From Roseibium algicola (GTDB taxonomy: Bacteria; Pseudomonadota; Alphaproteobacteria; Rhizobiales; Stappiaceae), in the NCBI RefSeq assembly GCF_001999245.1, contig NZ_CP019630.1:3377001-3441000 (forward strand): a DNA stretch of 64,000 nt, given 5' to 3'. Position 1 is the stretch's first letter; every line of letters begins with the position of its first letter. This document shows positions 28,155 through 36,246 of the stretch, one piece after another. A program made the translations under genes and the position numbers. The notes under the pieces were generated by a model. That model was not told where the DNA came from. It saw only the letters and a list, made by a program, of their open reading frames with translations, and did no database searches.

Positions 28155-29516
28155 TCATGCCGCTTTTGCCGCCGCATTGTCGAGCGGCATCTGGACTTTA
28201 ATACGGGTTCCGCCGGAAGCTCGTCTGCTCAGGGTTAACCGGCCGCCGTAGGTCTCGATCCGCTCGCGCATGTTGCGGAAGCCGAGGCCGCCGGATTTCG
28301 GCAGCGGGCGAGGGAGGCCGACGCCGTTGTCTTCCACCGAGAGAACAAGCTGCTGCATGCCGACCTTGAGGGAAATCGCGACCTCGCTGGCGTGGGAATG
28401 GCGCGCTACATTGGTCATGCATTCCTGAACCACACGGTAGAGGGCGGTCTTGGCACCTTCCGACAAGCGGGCGTGGCATTGCTCCGCCTGAACGTTGACG
28501 GTGATGCCCGACTGGTTCTGGAACTCCTTGCCGAGACTGCCGAGCGCCGCCGCAAGGCCCATGTCATCAAGGACACTGGGTCTGAGATCTCGCGATATCC
28601 GCCGGACCTCGGCAATGGTTCCATCCAGTGTCTTGAGGCATTTGGCTGCCTGCACCTGAAGATCCGGATCCCGGTTGGCCTCGCTATGGATCATTTCGAC
28701 GCCATAGCGCACGGACACCAGAAGTTGGGAAATACTGTCGTGCAGTTCGGTGGAAACGCGTTTGCGCTCCTGTTCCTGCACCTGGAAGATCCTGTTGGTC
28801 AGTTCCTTCAGCTTGGTGTCCGCAAAGCGCTGTTCGGAGAACCGCACACCGGCGATGAGGAAACCCGCAATGACGATGGCCGCAAGCGTGATCATGAAGG
28901 TGACGAACAGTGTCTGGCGGATGGAGCGGGCAAAGTCGGTGCGGATCGCGGTGACCTCGCGGGCGATGTCATCGGTGTAAAGGCCGGTGCCAAGCATCCA
29001 GCCCCACTTGTCGAGCAGGATTGCGTAGCCGAGCTTTTCCTCGACCGTGCCTGTCGAGGGCTTGTGCCAGACATACTGGTGGAAGCCGCCGCCGTTCTGG
29101 GCCGCCTCGATCAGGTTGCGGATGACGTAGTCGCCGTTGTCATCCTGGAGCTGCCACCAGTTTCCCCCCACCAGGTGCGGCAGCTTGGGATGGACCAGGT
29201 TGGTACCGTCGAGCGTGTAAACGAAGAAATAGCCGTCGTAGTCGAAGGTCAGATGCTGCAGGATCATCTTGACCTTTTGCTGCGCTGCTTTGCGACCTCC
29301 CGGTTCTTCCTTGTAGATCTGCTCGATCGAGGTGAGAGCAAGACTGACGTAGTTCCGGATTTCCTGGCGCTTGGAGGACAGGATGCGCTGTTCCACTGCC
29401 TGGGTCTGCGTGTTGATCAGTTCCCGAGACTGATAGTACGTGGCCGCACCGATGAGTACGGAGACGGCGATCAATGGCAGGATCGTGATGAGCAGCAATT
29501 TGGTCTTGAAGGTCAC
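28155..29516 (-). CDS. sensor histidine kinase with periplasmic cache domain
   Basis: 453 residues. Two membrane helices (about 6-26 and 203-226) bracket a periplasmic single-cache domain (about 35-195) with the aromatic run GYFFVYTLDGTNLVHP and YAILLDKWGWMLGTG. A cytoplasmic HisKA_3 dimerisation helix holds the phospho-acceptor His in ELHDSISQLL, followed by an HATPase_c domain (N box CMTNVARHSHA, G1 box VEDNGVGLP). These kinases sense small carboxylates outside the membrane. The gene starts with GTG at 29516, 8 bases from the regulator that follows, and is divergent from the TRAP genes. The arrangement strongly suggests that this kinase controls the TRAP transporter. Confidence 0.93.
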   Translation of the reverse strand: MTFKTKLLLITILPLIAVSVLIGAATYYQSRELINTQTQAVEQRILSSKRQEIRNYVSLALTSIEQIYKEEPGGRKAAQQKVKMILQHLTFDYDGYFFVYTLDGTNLVHPKLPHLVGGNWWQLQDDNGDYVIRNLIEAAQNGGGFHQYVWHKPSTGTVEEKLGYAILLDKWGWMLGTGLYTDDIAREVTAIRTDFARSIRQTLFVTFMITLAAIVIAGFLIAGVRFSEQRFADTKLKELTNRIFQVQEQERKRVSTELHDSISQLLVSVRYGVEMIHSEANRDPDLQVQAAKCLKTLDGTIAEVRRISRDLRPSVLDDMGLAAALGSLGKEFQNQSGITVNVQAEQCHARLSEGAKTALYRVVQECMTNVARHSHASEVAISLKVGMQQLVLSVEDNGVGLPRPLPKSGGLGFRNMRERIETYGGRLTLSRRASGGTRIKVQMPLDNAAAKAA

Positions 29517-29567
29517 GAATTTTGCTCTCTTGTTGCGCGAACATGCGGCAAACGATTATCTCTCTTG

Positions 29568-29610
29568 CGTGGTTCTCGGTAGTATTACTGAGAAGCTGCG
29601 CAGAACCACG
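29568..29610. promoter_or_regulatory. nested inverted repeats in the kinase/TRAP divergent promoter
   Basis: An outer pair, CGTGGTTCT (29568-29576) and AGAACCACG (29602-29610), is perfect. An inner 22-bp imperfect palindrome (29573-29594, 9 of 11 pairs) opens TTCTCGGTA and closes TTACTGAGAA. They lie in the 189-base region between the kinase start and dctP. The best candidate is an operator for the NarL-type regulator encoded next door. Confidence 0.5.
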
Positions 29611-29705
29611 AATAGCGCTTCAGACACTCGGTCAACTAGACATACCTCGAGATCGGTGCAAGTGTGTACCCGGTCCGAAATCGGGTCCGATTAGGGAGGA
29701 AACTA

Positions 29706-30806
29706 ATGGATCGTCGTTCGTTTATCAAAAAGGCTGGTATTGGTGCCGGCGGTGTTGCCGCTGGATCCTTGCTGGCTGCTCCGGCAATTGCGCAGGGCAC
29801 CAAGGAAATGGTCATCGTGTCCACATGGCCGCGCGACTTTCCGGGTCTCGGTATTCCGGCACAGCGCCTCGCAGCCCGTATTGCAGAGCTGACCGCAGGC
29901 CGCCTCAACGTTCAGTATTTCGCCGCTGGCGAACGCGTTGGTGCCTTTGACTCCTTCGACGAAGTCGCTTCCGGTAACGCGCAGGCCTATATCGGCGCCG
30001 ATTACTACTGGAAAGGCAAGCATCCGGGCTGGGCAGCATTCACTGCCGTGCCGTTCGGTCTGACCCAGGCTGAAATGGACGCCTGGATCAAGTACGGCGG
30101 CGGCCAGGAACTGTGGGATGAGCTGGCTGGTGAATTCGGCCTGAAGAACTTCGCCATGGGCAATACCGGTGTCCAGATGGGCGGCTGGTTCAACAAGGAA
30201 ATCGAAACCGCTGACGACCTTAAGGGTCTGAAGATGCGTATTCCGGGTCAGGGCGGCGACGTCATGGCGAAACTCGGCGCGTCTCCGGTGTCCCTGCCGG
30301 GTGGCCAGATCTACGAAAACCTTGTTTCCGGCGCGATCGATGCAACCGAGTGGGTTGGTCCGTTCAACGACTACTTCATGAAGTTCTACGAAGCTGCCAA
30401 GTACTACTACTATCCGGGCATGCACGAGCCGGGCGCCATGCTTGCTCTGGGCATGAACAAGGCATTCTGGGATAGCCTCGACAAGGTCGATCAGCAGATC
30501 ATCGTTGCAGCGTGTGCGGAAGAAAACTCCAACACGATGGCTGAAACCAACGCCAACAACGGTAAGTACCTGACCCGCCTGATCAACGAGCACGGCGTTG
30601 AGCTGCGTGAATTCTCCGACGAGATCTACGACAGCTTCGGTGAAGCCGCTCAGGAAGTTCTGGAAGAAGCGATGGATCATTCCCCGCTGTCCAAGAAGAT
30701 CTTCGAGAGCGTCATCAACGCACGTCAGGAAATCGGCAGCTACATGGCGATCGCCGACATTGCCTACAGCAACAAGCGTAACCGTTACCTCGGCATTCCG
30801 AAGTAA
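29706..30806 (+). CDS. TRAP transporter solute-binding protein (DctP, TakP-like)
   Basis: 366 residues from ATG 29706, with GGGAGGAA just upstream. A twin-arginine signal MDRRSFIKKAG with cleavage after AIA exports the protein to the periplasm. The mature part is a TRAP-type substrate-binding protein. The conserved Arg-containing segment LKMRIPGQGGDVM and the ATEWVGPFND run match the subfamily that includes TakP, which binds 2-oxoacids with a cation. Substrate assignment to oxoacids or related carboxylates is inference. It is followed by a stem-loop and then by the two permease genes. Confidence 0.92.
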   Translation: MDRRSFIKKAGIGAGGVAAGSLLAAPAIAQGTKEMVIVSTWPRDFPGLGIPAQRLAARIAELTAGRLNVQYFAAGERVGAFDSFDEVASGNAQAYIGADYYWKGKHPGWAAFTAVPFGLTQAEMDAWIKYGGGQELWDELAGEFGLKNFAMGNTGVQMGGWFNKEIETADDLKGLKMRIPGQGGDVMAKLGASPVSLPGGQIYENLVSGAIDATEWVGPFNDYFMKFYEAAKYYYYPGMHEPGAMLALGMNKAFWDSLDKVDQQIIVAACAEENSNTMAETNANNGKYLTRLINEHGVELREFSDEIYDSFGEAAQEVLEEAMDHSPLSKKIFESVINARQEIGSYMAIADIAYSNKRNRYLGIPK

Positions 30807-30824
30807 TCGGTTGAGCAAATAAAA

Positions 30825-30854
30825 GGGGCGGGAGAAATCCCGTCCCTTCTTCTT
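30825..30854 (+). terminator. partial terminator between dctP and the permease genes
   Basis: Stem GGGGCGGGA (30825-30833) and TCCCGTCCC (30838-30846) with a GAAA loop and one G-T pair, followed by TTCTTCTT. Leaky termination here would give more binding protein than permease, a common arrangement in TRAP and ABC operons. Confidence 0.7.
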
Positions 30855-30881
30855 AGACAAAGATAAAAAGGCACAGCCACG

Positions 30882-31916
30882 ATGACGGCCTTGGACAATG
30901 TTCAAGACGGCTCGCCTGTTATGAATTCCGGTGGTAAAGCCTCGCCGGAGAGCGCCCGCTTCTTCCGCCTGTGCGGCTGGATCGTATTGGCGATCATGAC
31001 GGCGTTTCTGCTCAACAACTACCTGACCTATTGGCAAGACCTTCCAGGCATTGCGCCCATCTTCGGTGGCGCGGCCAATGGATCCATGCCGATTCTCTGG
31101 TCCTGGTTGCAATTGGCGCTCTATGCGGCGTTTGTCCTGTTGGCCTTCGGCTATGTGCGGACGAACGGAAACACGCTGCGTGAAGACAGCGTCCGGATCA
31201 CCAACATCAACGCCTATCTCATCAGGGCCTGCTTCTTCGCGGTGCTGATCGTCGGGTTGGTCGACAGCGCGATCTCGTTCCTGCGCATCGAGGGCTTTCT
31301 GCCCGATGTCGTCGGGCAGGCGCTTGCCGACGATCTCGGCAAATCGCAGTTCCGGGGCCCTTATGTGCACATGCCGCTGATCGCGCTTTCATTCGTGATC
31401 GCAGCCTTCACCCGCACGCTCGGCTTCACCTGGCTTGCGCTTCTGGTGGTTGCCGCCGAACTGATGATCGTGATCGGCCGTTTCGTCTTCTCCTACGAGC
31501 AGGCTTTCCTCGCTGATCTCGTGCGGTTCTGGTACGCGGCGCTGTTCCTGTTCGCCAGTGCCTACACGCTGCTTGAAGAAGGGCATGTTCGGGTCGACAT
31601 CTTCTATGCGGGCCTGTCCTCGAGAGCCAAGGGCATCGTCAACGCGGTCGGTTCCGTTGTGCTCGGCATCAGCCTTTGTACCGTCATCCTGGTCATCGGC
31701 ATGGGCGGCAAGCAGAACATCATCAACAGTCCGATCCTGACCTATGAGACCACGCAGGCCGGCTTCGGTCTTTACGTGAAATATCTCATGGCGGGTTTCC
31801 TGGGCGTGTTCGCCGTTTCCATGATGATCCAGTTCGTGGCCTATTTCCTGGACGCGGTTGCCGATATTCGCGGCGAACCGGGTGGCCGGGATCATGACAG
31901 CCACACTGTTCAATAG
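30882..31916 (+). CDS. TRAP transporter small permease (DctQ)
   Basis: 344 residues, longer than the usual 160-200 for DctQ, with about eight hydrophobic segments, including four in the C-terminal half that match the DctQ core (FWYAALFLFASAYTLLEEGHVRVDIFYA, with the typical HVRVDIF motif). The extra N-terminal half adds further helices, as in the large-Q form found with TakP-type binding proteins. It sits in the inner membrane with DctM. The gene starts with ATG at 30882, preceded by AAGG, and is followed after 21 bases by dctM. Confidence 0.88.
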   Translation: MTALDNVQDGSPVMNSGGKASPESARFFRLCGWIVLAIMTAFLLNNYLTYWQDLPGIAPIFGGAANGSMPILWSWLQLALYAAFVLLAFGYVRTNGNTLREDSVRITNINAYLIRACFFAVLIVGLVDSAISFLRIEGFLPDVVGQALADDLGKSQFRGPYVHMPLIALSFVIAAFTRTLGFTWLALLVVAAELMIVIGRFVFSYEQAFLADLVRFWYAALFLFASAYTLLEEGHVRVDIFYAGLSSRAKGIVNAVGSVVLGISLCTVILVIGMGGKQNIINSPILTYETTQAGFGLYVKYLMAGFLGVFAVSMMIQFVAYFLDAVADIRGEPGGRDHDSHTVQ

Positions 31917-31937
31917 AGCCTGACGAGACCGCTTGAT

Positions 31938-34604
31938 ATGGAACTTTTCTTCCTTCTTCTCCTGGTCGTCCTGATGGCGATTGCGCTTGGGTCGGGTTTC
32001 CCCGTCGCCTTCGCGCTCCCCGGATCGGCCATCCTGACCATCGGCATCGCTGCCGGATCGGGTTACCTGTTTGCCGGCGACCCCGGCGCGTATTTCTCTC
32101 ACGGTGGCCCAAGCCAGTGGCTCAGCGCGGGGGTGACGAACTTCCGTGGCATCTACTGGGAGGCCGAGCGAGATACGCTCATAGCCATTCCGCTGTTCGT
32201 CTTCATGGGCATCATGCTTCAACGGTCCAAGATCGCTGAAGACCTGCTGGTGACGATGGCACGGCTGTTCGGCCCGGTGCCGGGTGGTCTCGGTATCTCC
32301 GTGGTGTTCGTGGGGGCTCTTCTGGCAGCCACCACAGGCATCGTCGGCGCAACCGTTGTCGCCATGGGCCTGATCTCGCTGCCGGCCATGCTGCGCAACA
32401 AGTATTCGGTGCCGCTGGCTACGGGAACGATTGCCGCTTCCGGGACACTGGGACAGATCATTCCGCCGTCGATCGTTCTGATTATTCTGGCCGACCAGCT
32501 TGCCAGCGCGGTCGATCAGGCCGGTTCTCTGCGCCAGACACTTTACAAGGCGAGCACCGGCGAGCTGTCGATGCCGTCGGACTACTCTGTCGTGTCGACC
32601 AGTGCCGGCGAAATGTTCCTGGGTGCCTTCCTGCCGGGTCTTGTCCTGGTTGGCCTCTACATGCTGTTCATTCTGGGTTTCGCGCTGTTGAATCCGAAGT
32701 CGGCACCGGCAGTCCATGAAGAAGGCACCTTCACGCGTGCGTTCGCAGGCAAGGTGGTCCTGACCCTGGTGCCGCCGCTGGCCCTGATCTTCCTGGTGCT
32801 TGGCTCGATCATTGCCGGTGTCGCTACCGTGAACCAGGCCGGCGCCATCGGTGCCGTCGGAGCGATGGTCATGGCCGGTTATCGCCTTCGTGATGGCAAG
32901 CGCGGAGCCTACAGCCCGGCGATCCTGGCCATTCTGGCCTTGCTGGGGCTGGCCGTGGTTGTCAGTTTCTTCGGCTCGGTCAATATCAAGCTGATCCAGA
33001 CCAGCGACGATGTTCTCGCCCTGGTGCTGGCTATCATCGCCGTTTCGCTACTGCTGATCGCGATCCTTTGGTCCGGTTGGCGTACGCTGAAGTTCGAAGA
33101 CACCATGCGCGGAGTGATGGTGGAAACCGCCAAGACCACCGCGCTTGTGTTCATCATTCTTCTCGGCGCTGCCATGCTGACTTCTGCCTTCCGTGCCTTC
33201 GGCGGGGAAGAGCTGGTCAAGAACTTCCTGCAAGGCCTGCCGGGCGGGTTCTGGGCTCAGTTCCTGATCGTGATGCTTGTGATCTTCATCCTCGGCTTCT
33301 TCCTCGATTTCATCGAGATCGCCGTTGTGGTGGTGCCGATCGTTGCACCGATCCTGCTTGCCGATCCGGAAGCAAACGTCACCGCCGTGTGGCTTGGCGT
33401 GATGATCGGTCTCAACATCCAGACCTCGTTCCTGACACCGCCCTTCGGCTTCGCGCTGTTCTATCTGCGCGGCGTTGCACCGGCCGTGGTCAAGACGCTG
33501 GACATGTACAAGGGCGTGGTTGCGTTCATCTGCCTGCAGTTGCTGGCACTCGGCATCGTCGGGCTCTATCCGCAGCTTGTGAACTATCTGCCGAACCGCT
33601 CGTCGCTGCTGTCCGAGACAGCTCCTCCGCCGAAGAACCCGCGTCTGCAGTACTGCATGGAGACCCTCATCTACGAGGACTTCCAGCAGAACGGCGACAA
33701 GATCCTGTCGGCAATCCAGTCGGTCGAATCCATCGACATGAGCTATCTGCCGGAAGATCTGCGCGATGATGTCATGGACGGTCTGGAAAAGGCGAAGGAA
33801 GCCATGCCGCAGATGGAGGCAATCCATCAGGCTGAAGCTGAAGTAGCAGCAGCAGCGGGTGCCTACAAGCCGGTGCACACACAGGTTCGTGCCATCGAAC
33901 GCGATGCCCGCCGTCTTGATGACCGGATCGCCGACCTTCAGGTCATCGTTGACCGGTCGGGAGAAACCGGCATCTACACGGCTGCACAAGGTGAGCGTGC
34001 TCAGGCTCGCATCGACGAGCTGAAAGCCCGACATGAAGCCCTGATGGCTCAGATCCCGTCCGATTGGCAGGATACCTACACAACCTTTGCCAAGATCCAG
34101 AAGGCAGAGGATGTGGCCCGGATGACCTATCGTCGGACTGTCGATCAGGCTTACGAGCCGATCGCGGAGCTGAAGGCTATCCTCAACGGTGCTGATCTTG
34201 TTGCAAGCTTCAAACCGGAACTCGAAGCCCTGAAGGCAGAAGTGCCGACGCTTGATCCGAAAGCGGCCGAAGAAGCGATTTCGGCCATGCGTTCACGGGT
34301 TGGAGATGCGGAAGGCACGAGCGATATCCGCGATGGCCTGAACGAAGCCCGCAAGATCATGCGCAGCCGTCAGCCGAACGCGGAAGAAGCTGTTGCTGAA
34401 ATCGACAAGTCGATTGCCGCTCTGGATGCGGATCTTGCCTGGCGCCGCAAAGGGGCCGAGGAAATCCTGCCGCAGCTGGAAACCTTCGATGACGCCGTGG
34501 CTGCCAATATCGGTGTGAGAGCCCAGAACCGTTTGACGACGGATATGGCTCTGGATGTTGCCGGATGTCTGTCCGGGCATCGGGATATTTCCCTGAGCTT
34601 CTGA
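31938..34604 (+). CDS. TRAP transporter large permease (DctM) with long coiled-coil extension
   Basis: 888 residues. The first 550 are the DctM channel: about twelve or more helices, with GVTNFRGIYWEAERDTLIAIPLFVFMG, TGIVGATVVAMGLISLPAMLR and the GTLGQIIPPSIVLIIL motif typical of the family. Residues about 560-888 are soluble, strongly helical and charged (KAKEAMPQMEAIHQAEAEVAAAAG; EIDKSIAALDADLAWRRKGAEE), and likely form a coiled coil in the cytoplasm. An ordinary DctM ends near 430-620. The extension may tether, gate or sense something; nothing else in the gene is broken. Terminated by a strong stem at 34628-34659. Confidence 0.9.
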   Translation: MELFFLLLLVVLMAIALGSGFPVAFALPGSAILTIGIAAGSGYLFAGDPGAYFSHGGPSQWLSAGVTNFRGIYWEAERDTLIAIPLFVFMGIMLQRSKIAEDLLVTMARLFGPVPGGLGISVVFVGALLAATTGIVGATVVAMGLISLPAMLRNKYSVPLATGTIAASGTLGQIIPPSIVLIILADQLASAVDQAGSLRQTLYKASTGELSMPSDYSVVSTSAGEMFLGAFLPGLVLVGLYMLFILGFALLNPKSAPAVHEEGTFTRAFAGKVVLTLVPPLALIFLVLGSIIAGVATVNQAGAIGAVGAMVMAGYRLRDGKRGAYSPAILAILALLGLAVVVSFFGSVNIKLIQTSDDVLALVLAIIAVSLLLIAILWSGWRTLKFEDTMRGVMVETAKTTALVFIILLGAAMLTSAFRAFGGEELVKNFLQGLPGGFWAQFLIVMLVIFILGFFLDFIEIAVVVVPIVAPILLADPEANVTAVWLGVMIGLNIQTSFLTPPFGFALFYLRGVAPAVVKTLDMYKGVVAFICLQLLALGIVGLYPQLVNYLPNRSSLLSETAPPPKNPRLQYCMETLIYEDFQQNGDKILSAIQSVESIDMSYLPEDLRDDVMDGLEKAKEAMPQMEAIHQAEAEVAAAAGAYKPVHTQVRAIERDARRLDDRIADLQVIVDRSGETGIYTAAQGERAQARIDELKARHEALMAQIPSDWQDTYTTFAKIQKAEDVARMTYRRTVDQAYEPIAELKAILNGADLVASFKPELEALKAEVPTLDPKAAEEAISAMRSRVGDAEGTSDIRDGLNEARKIMRSRQPNAEEAVAEIDKSIAALDADLAWRRKGAEEILPQLETFDDAVAANIGVRAQNRLTTDMALDVAGCLSGHRDISLSF

Positions 34605-34627
34605 TCTTCAGAAGCTTTCCAAGATGC

Positions 34628-34660
34628 AAAAAGGGCTGTCCCGGTGGACAGCCCTTTTTT
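34628..34660. terminator. bidirectional rho-independent terminator
   Basis: Fourteen-base arms AAAAAGGGCTGTCC (34628-34641) and GGACAGCCCTTTTT (34646-34659), loop CGGT. Flanking A and T runs serve both strands, so it ends both the TRAP operon and the convergent DUF4336 gene. Confidence 0.92.
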
Positions 34661-34685
34661 AGTTGTCTGATTGGTCTTGCGGAAG

Positions 34686-35375
34686 TCAGGCGAAGCGCTG
34701 CCAGGCGGACGTGAAAATACCGGCGGCTTCGGGCGCTTCAATAATTCGGCCATGACACATGACGATCCGTTTCACGGGCCAGCTGCCAACGGCTTCCTGA
34801 AAGGGGGCGATGCCGGATTTGTCGCGGATCGCGTAGCGGTGATAGAAGGCCACTCCCGGCACGCCGTAGCAACCGATTGCCCTGAAGAACAGTTTTTCTG
34901 TGAAATTGTGTTCCGGTTGATAGTTATAGAGCAGGTCAGCCGTTACCAGCGTGCCCGAACGCCGGTGAAAGAGAACCGTTTCATTCAAGTCGTGCCCGCT
35001 CAGTGTCGCATGCTCGATTTCTCCATCAGCCACGACTGTTTTATCAGTGACAATTTCCGAGTTCGCGATCTTGCCGATCTTCCGTTCAAGCCCTTTGGGA
35101 ACAAGTACACGGGCATTGGGAAAATGGTCCTGTGCGGCGTGCAGATACATGTGATGGAAAAGGTTCGGCGCAAAGAGCACCGCGATCTCGCCCAGGCTGC
35201 GGAGGGCGTTCCTGACATCCTTGCCCAGTGCCACCGGAGAGTGGAGCACCAGTCCGCCGGAGGTTTCCAGAACGGTCATGCGAAGGCTGCCCTTGCAGCC
35301 GAGCCTGGTAAAGGTGGTATCGAGCGTCCAGAGCCCTTCGTCGAGTTTTCGGAGTTCCTGTGCGGAGTTGCTCAT
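34686..35375 (-). CDS. DUF4336 (metallo-beta-lactamase-fold-like) protein
   Basis: 229 residues from ATG 35375, which overlaps the response regulator stop (ATGA). The family is related to metallo-beta-lactamase-fold proteins; APNLFHHMYLHAAQDHFPNA places the His that would lie near a metal site, but a full HxHxDH motif is not present, so catalytic activity is doubtful. No signal peptide. Translational coupling to an OmpR-type regulator suggests a shared stimulus, but no function is known. Confidence 0.8.
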   Translation of the reverse strand: MSNSAQELRKLDEGLWTLDTTFTRLGCKGSLRMTVLETSGGLVLHSPVALGKDVRNALRSLGEIAVLFAPNLFHHMYLHAAQDHFPNARVLVPKGLERKIGKIANSEIVTDKTVVADGEIEHATLSGHDLNETVLFHRRSGTLVTADLLYNYQPEHNFTEKLFFRAIGCYGVPGVAFYHRYAIRDKSGIAPFQEAVGSWPVKRIVMCHGRIIEAPEAAGIFTSAWQRFA

Positions 35376-36094
35376 GACCACTTCACATCACAGGCCAGCA
35401 TATAGCCGGAACCGTAGATGGTGCGAATGTGGGCGGGCTCGTTCTTGCGGTTGAGCTTCTTGCGGATGCGCGAGATGCGCACGTCGATGGACCTGTCGAG
35501 GCTCTCGTCACGGCCGCCATGTTCAAGCAGGTAGTCTCGCGACAGCACGCGTTTGGGAGCTCTCAGCAGAGCTTCCAGCAACGTGGCCTCTCCAGTGGAC
35601 AGAAAAGTTTCCTCGCCTTCCGGAGAGGTCAGGCAATGGGAAGCGGGTTGGTAGGTCCAGCCTTCGAACCGGGCGCAGTCGACGCTGGCCTTCACCGGTG
35701 CCTGGTCGGACGAGCGACGCAGAATGGAGCGGATACGTGCAACCACTTCGCGCGGGTCAAACGGTTTGACCACGTAATCATCCGCGCCAAGTTCCAGCCC
35801 CATGACACGGTCGGTGGAATGTCCGCGCGCCGACAGAACGATGATCGGCACTGATGACCGGCGTCTGATCTCGTTGATGAGTGCCATGCCCTCCATATCA
35901 GGCAGGCCGAGATCGACGATGCAGGCATCCGGTGTTTCCAGGCCGAGTGCGATCAGCATCTGTGAGGCCGTGGAAAAGACCTTGCCTTCCATCTCGAACT
36001 GGAGAAGGGCATCCAGCAGCAAGTTGCCGATTTCCGGTTCGTCGTCGACGATGAAAACCGTGCGTTTGGTTGCCTGGAGGGAGCGTGTCTGCAA
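35372..36094 (-). CDS. OmpR-family response regulator
   Basis: 240 residues. The receiver domain (about 10-125) has acidic residues DDE after the first strand, phospho-acceptor Asp in ACIVDLGLPD and Lys in YVVKPFDP. A winged-helix DNA-binding domain (about 145-236) follows, with RVLSRDYLLEHGGRDESLDRSIDVRISRIRKKL. It begins at TTG 36094. The hybrid kinase gene lies 152 bases upstream on the same strand and is the likely phospho-donor (inference). The stop overlaps the DUF4336 start. Confidence 0.92.
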   Translation of the reverse strand: MQTRSLQATKRTVFIVDDEPEIGNLLLDALLQFEMEGKVFSTASQMLIALGLETPDACIVDLGLPDMEGMALINEIRRRSSVPIIVLSARGHSTDRVMGLELGADDYVVKPFDPREVVARIRSILRRSSDQAPVKASVDCARFEGWTYQPASHCLTSPEGEETFLSTGEATLLEALLRAPKRVLSRDYLLEHGGRDESLDRSIDVRISRIRKKLNRKNEPAHIRTIYGSGYMLACDVKWS

Positions 36095-36246
36095 GGCGCG
36101 TTCCTGTGTCCTAGATCAAGGGTTACTGATTTCGATCCGTCTGTGGGATCGTTTGAGCGGAGAAGCCTGGCAACTGAGACCGGCAAGTTGGAAAGGGGCT
36201 CGGGACCAGACCAGATGGGTCAATCGCAATTCTCTTTGCATAACCT

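Noticed and set aside
29703..31370. Minus-strand frame of 555 codons across dctP and dctQ
   Set aside because: Overlaps a twin-arginine binding protein and permease with good ribosome sites; no motifs in the antisense product.
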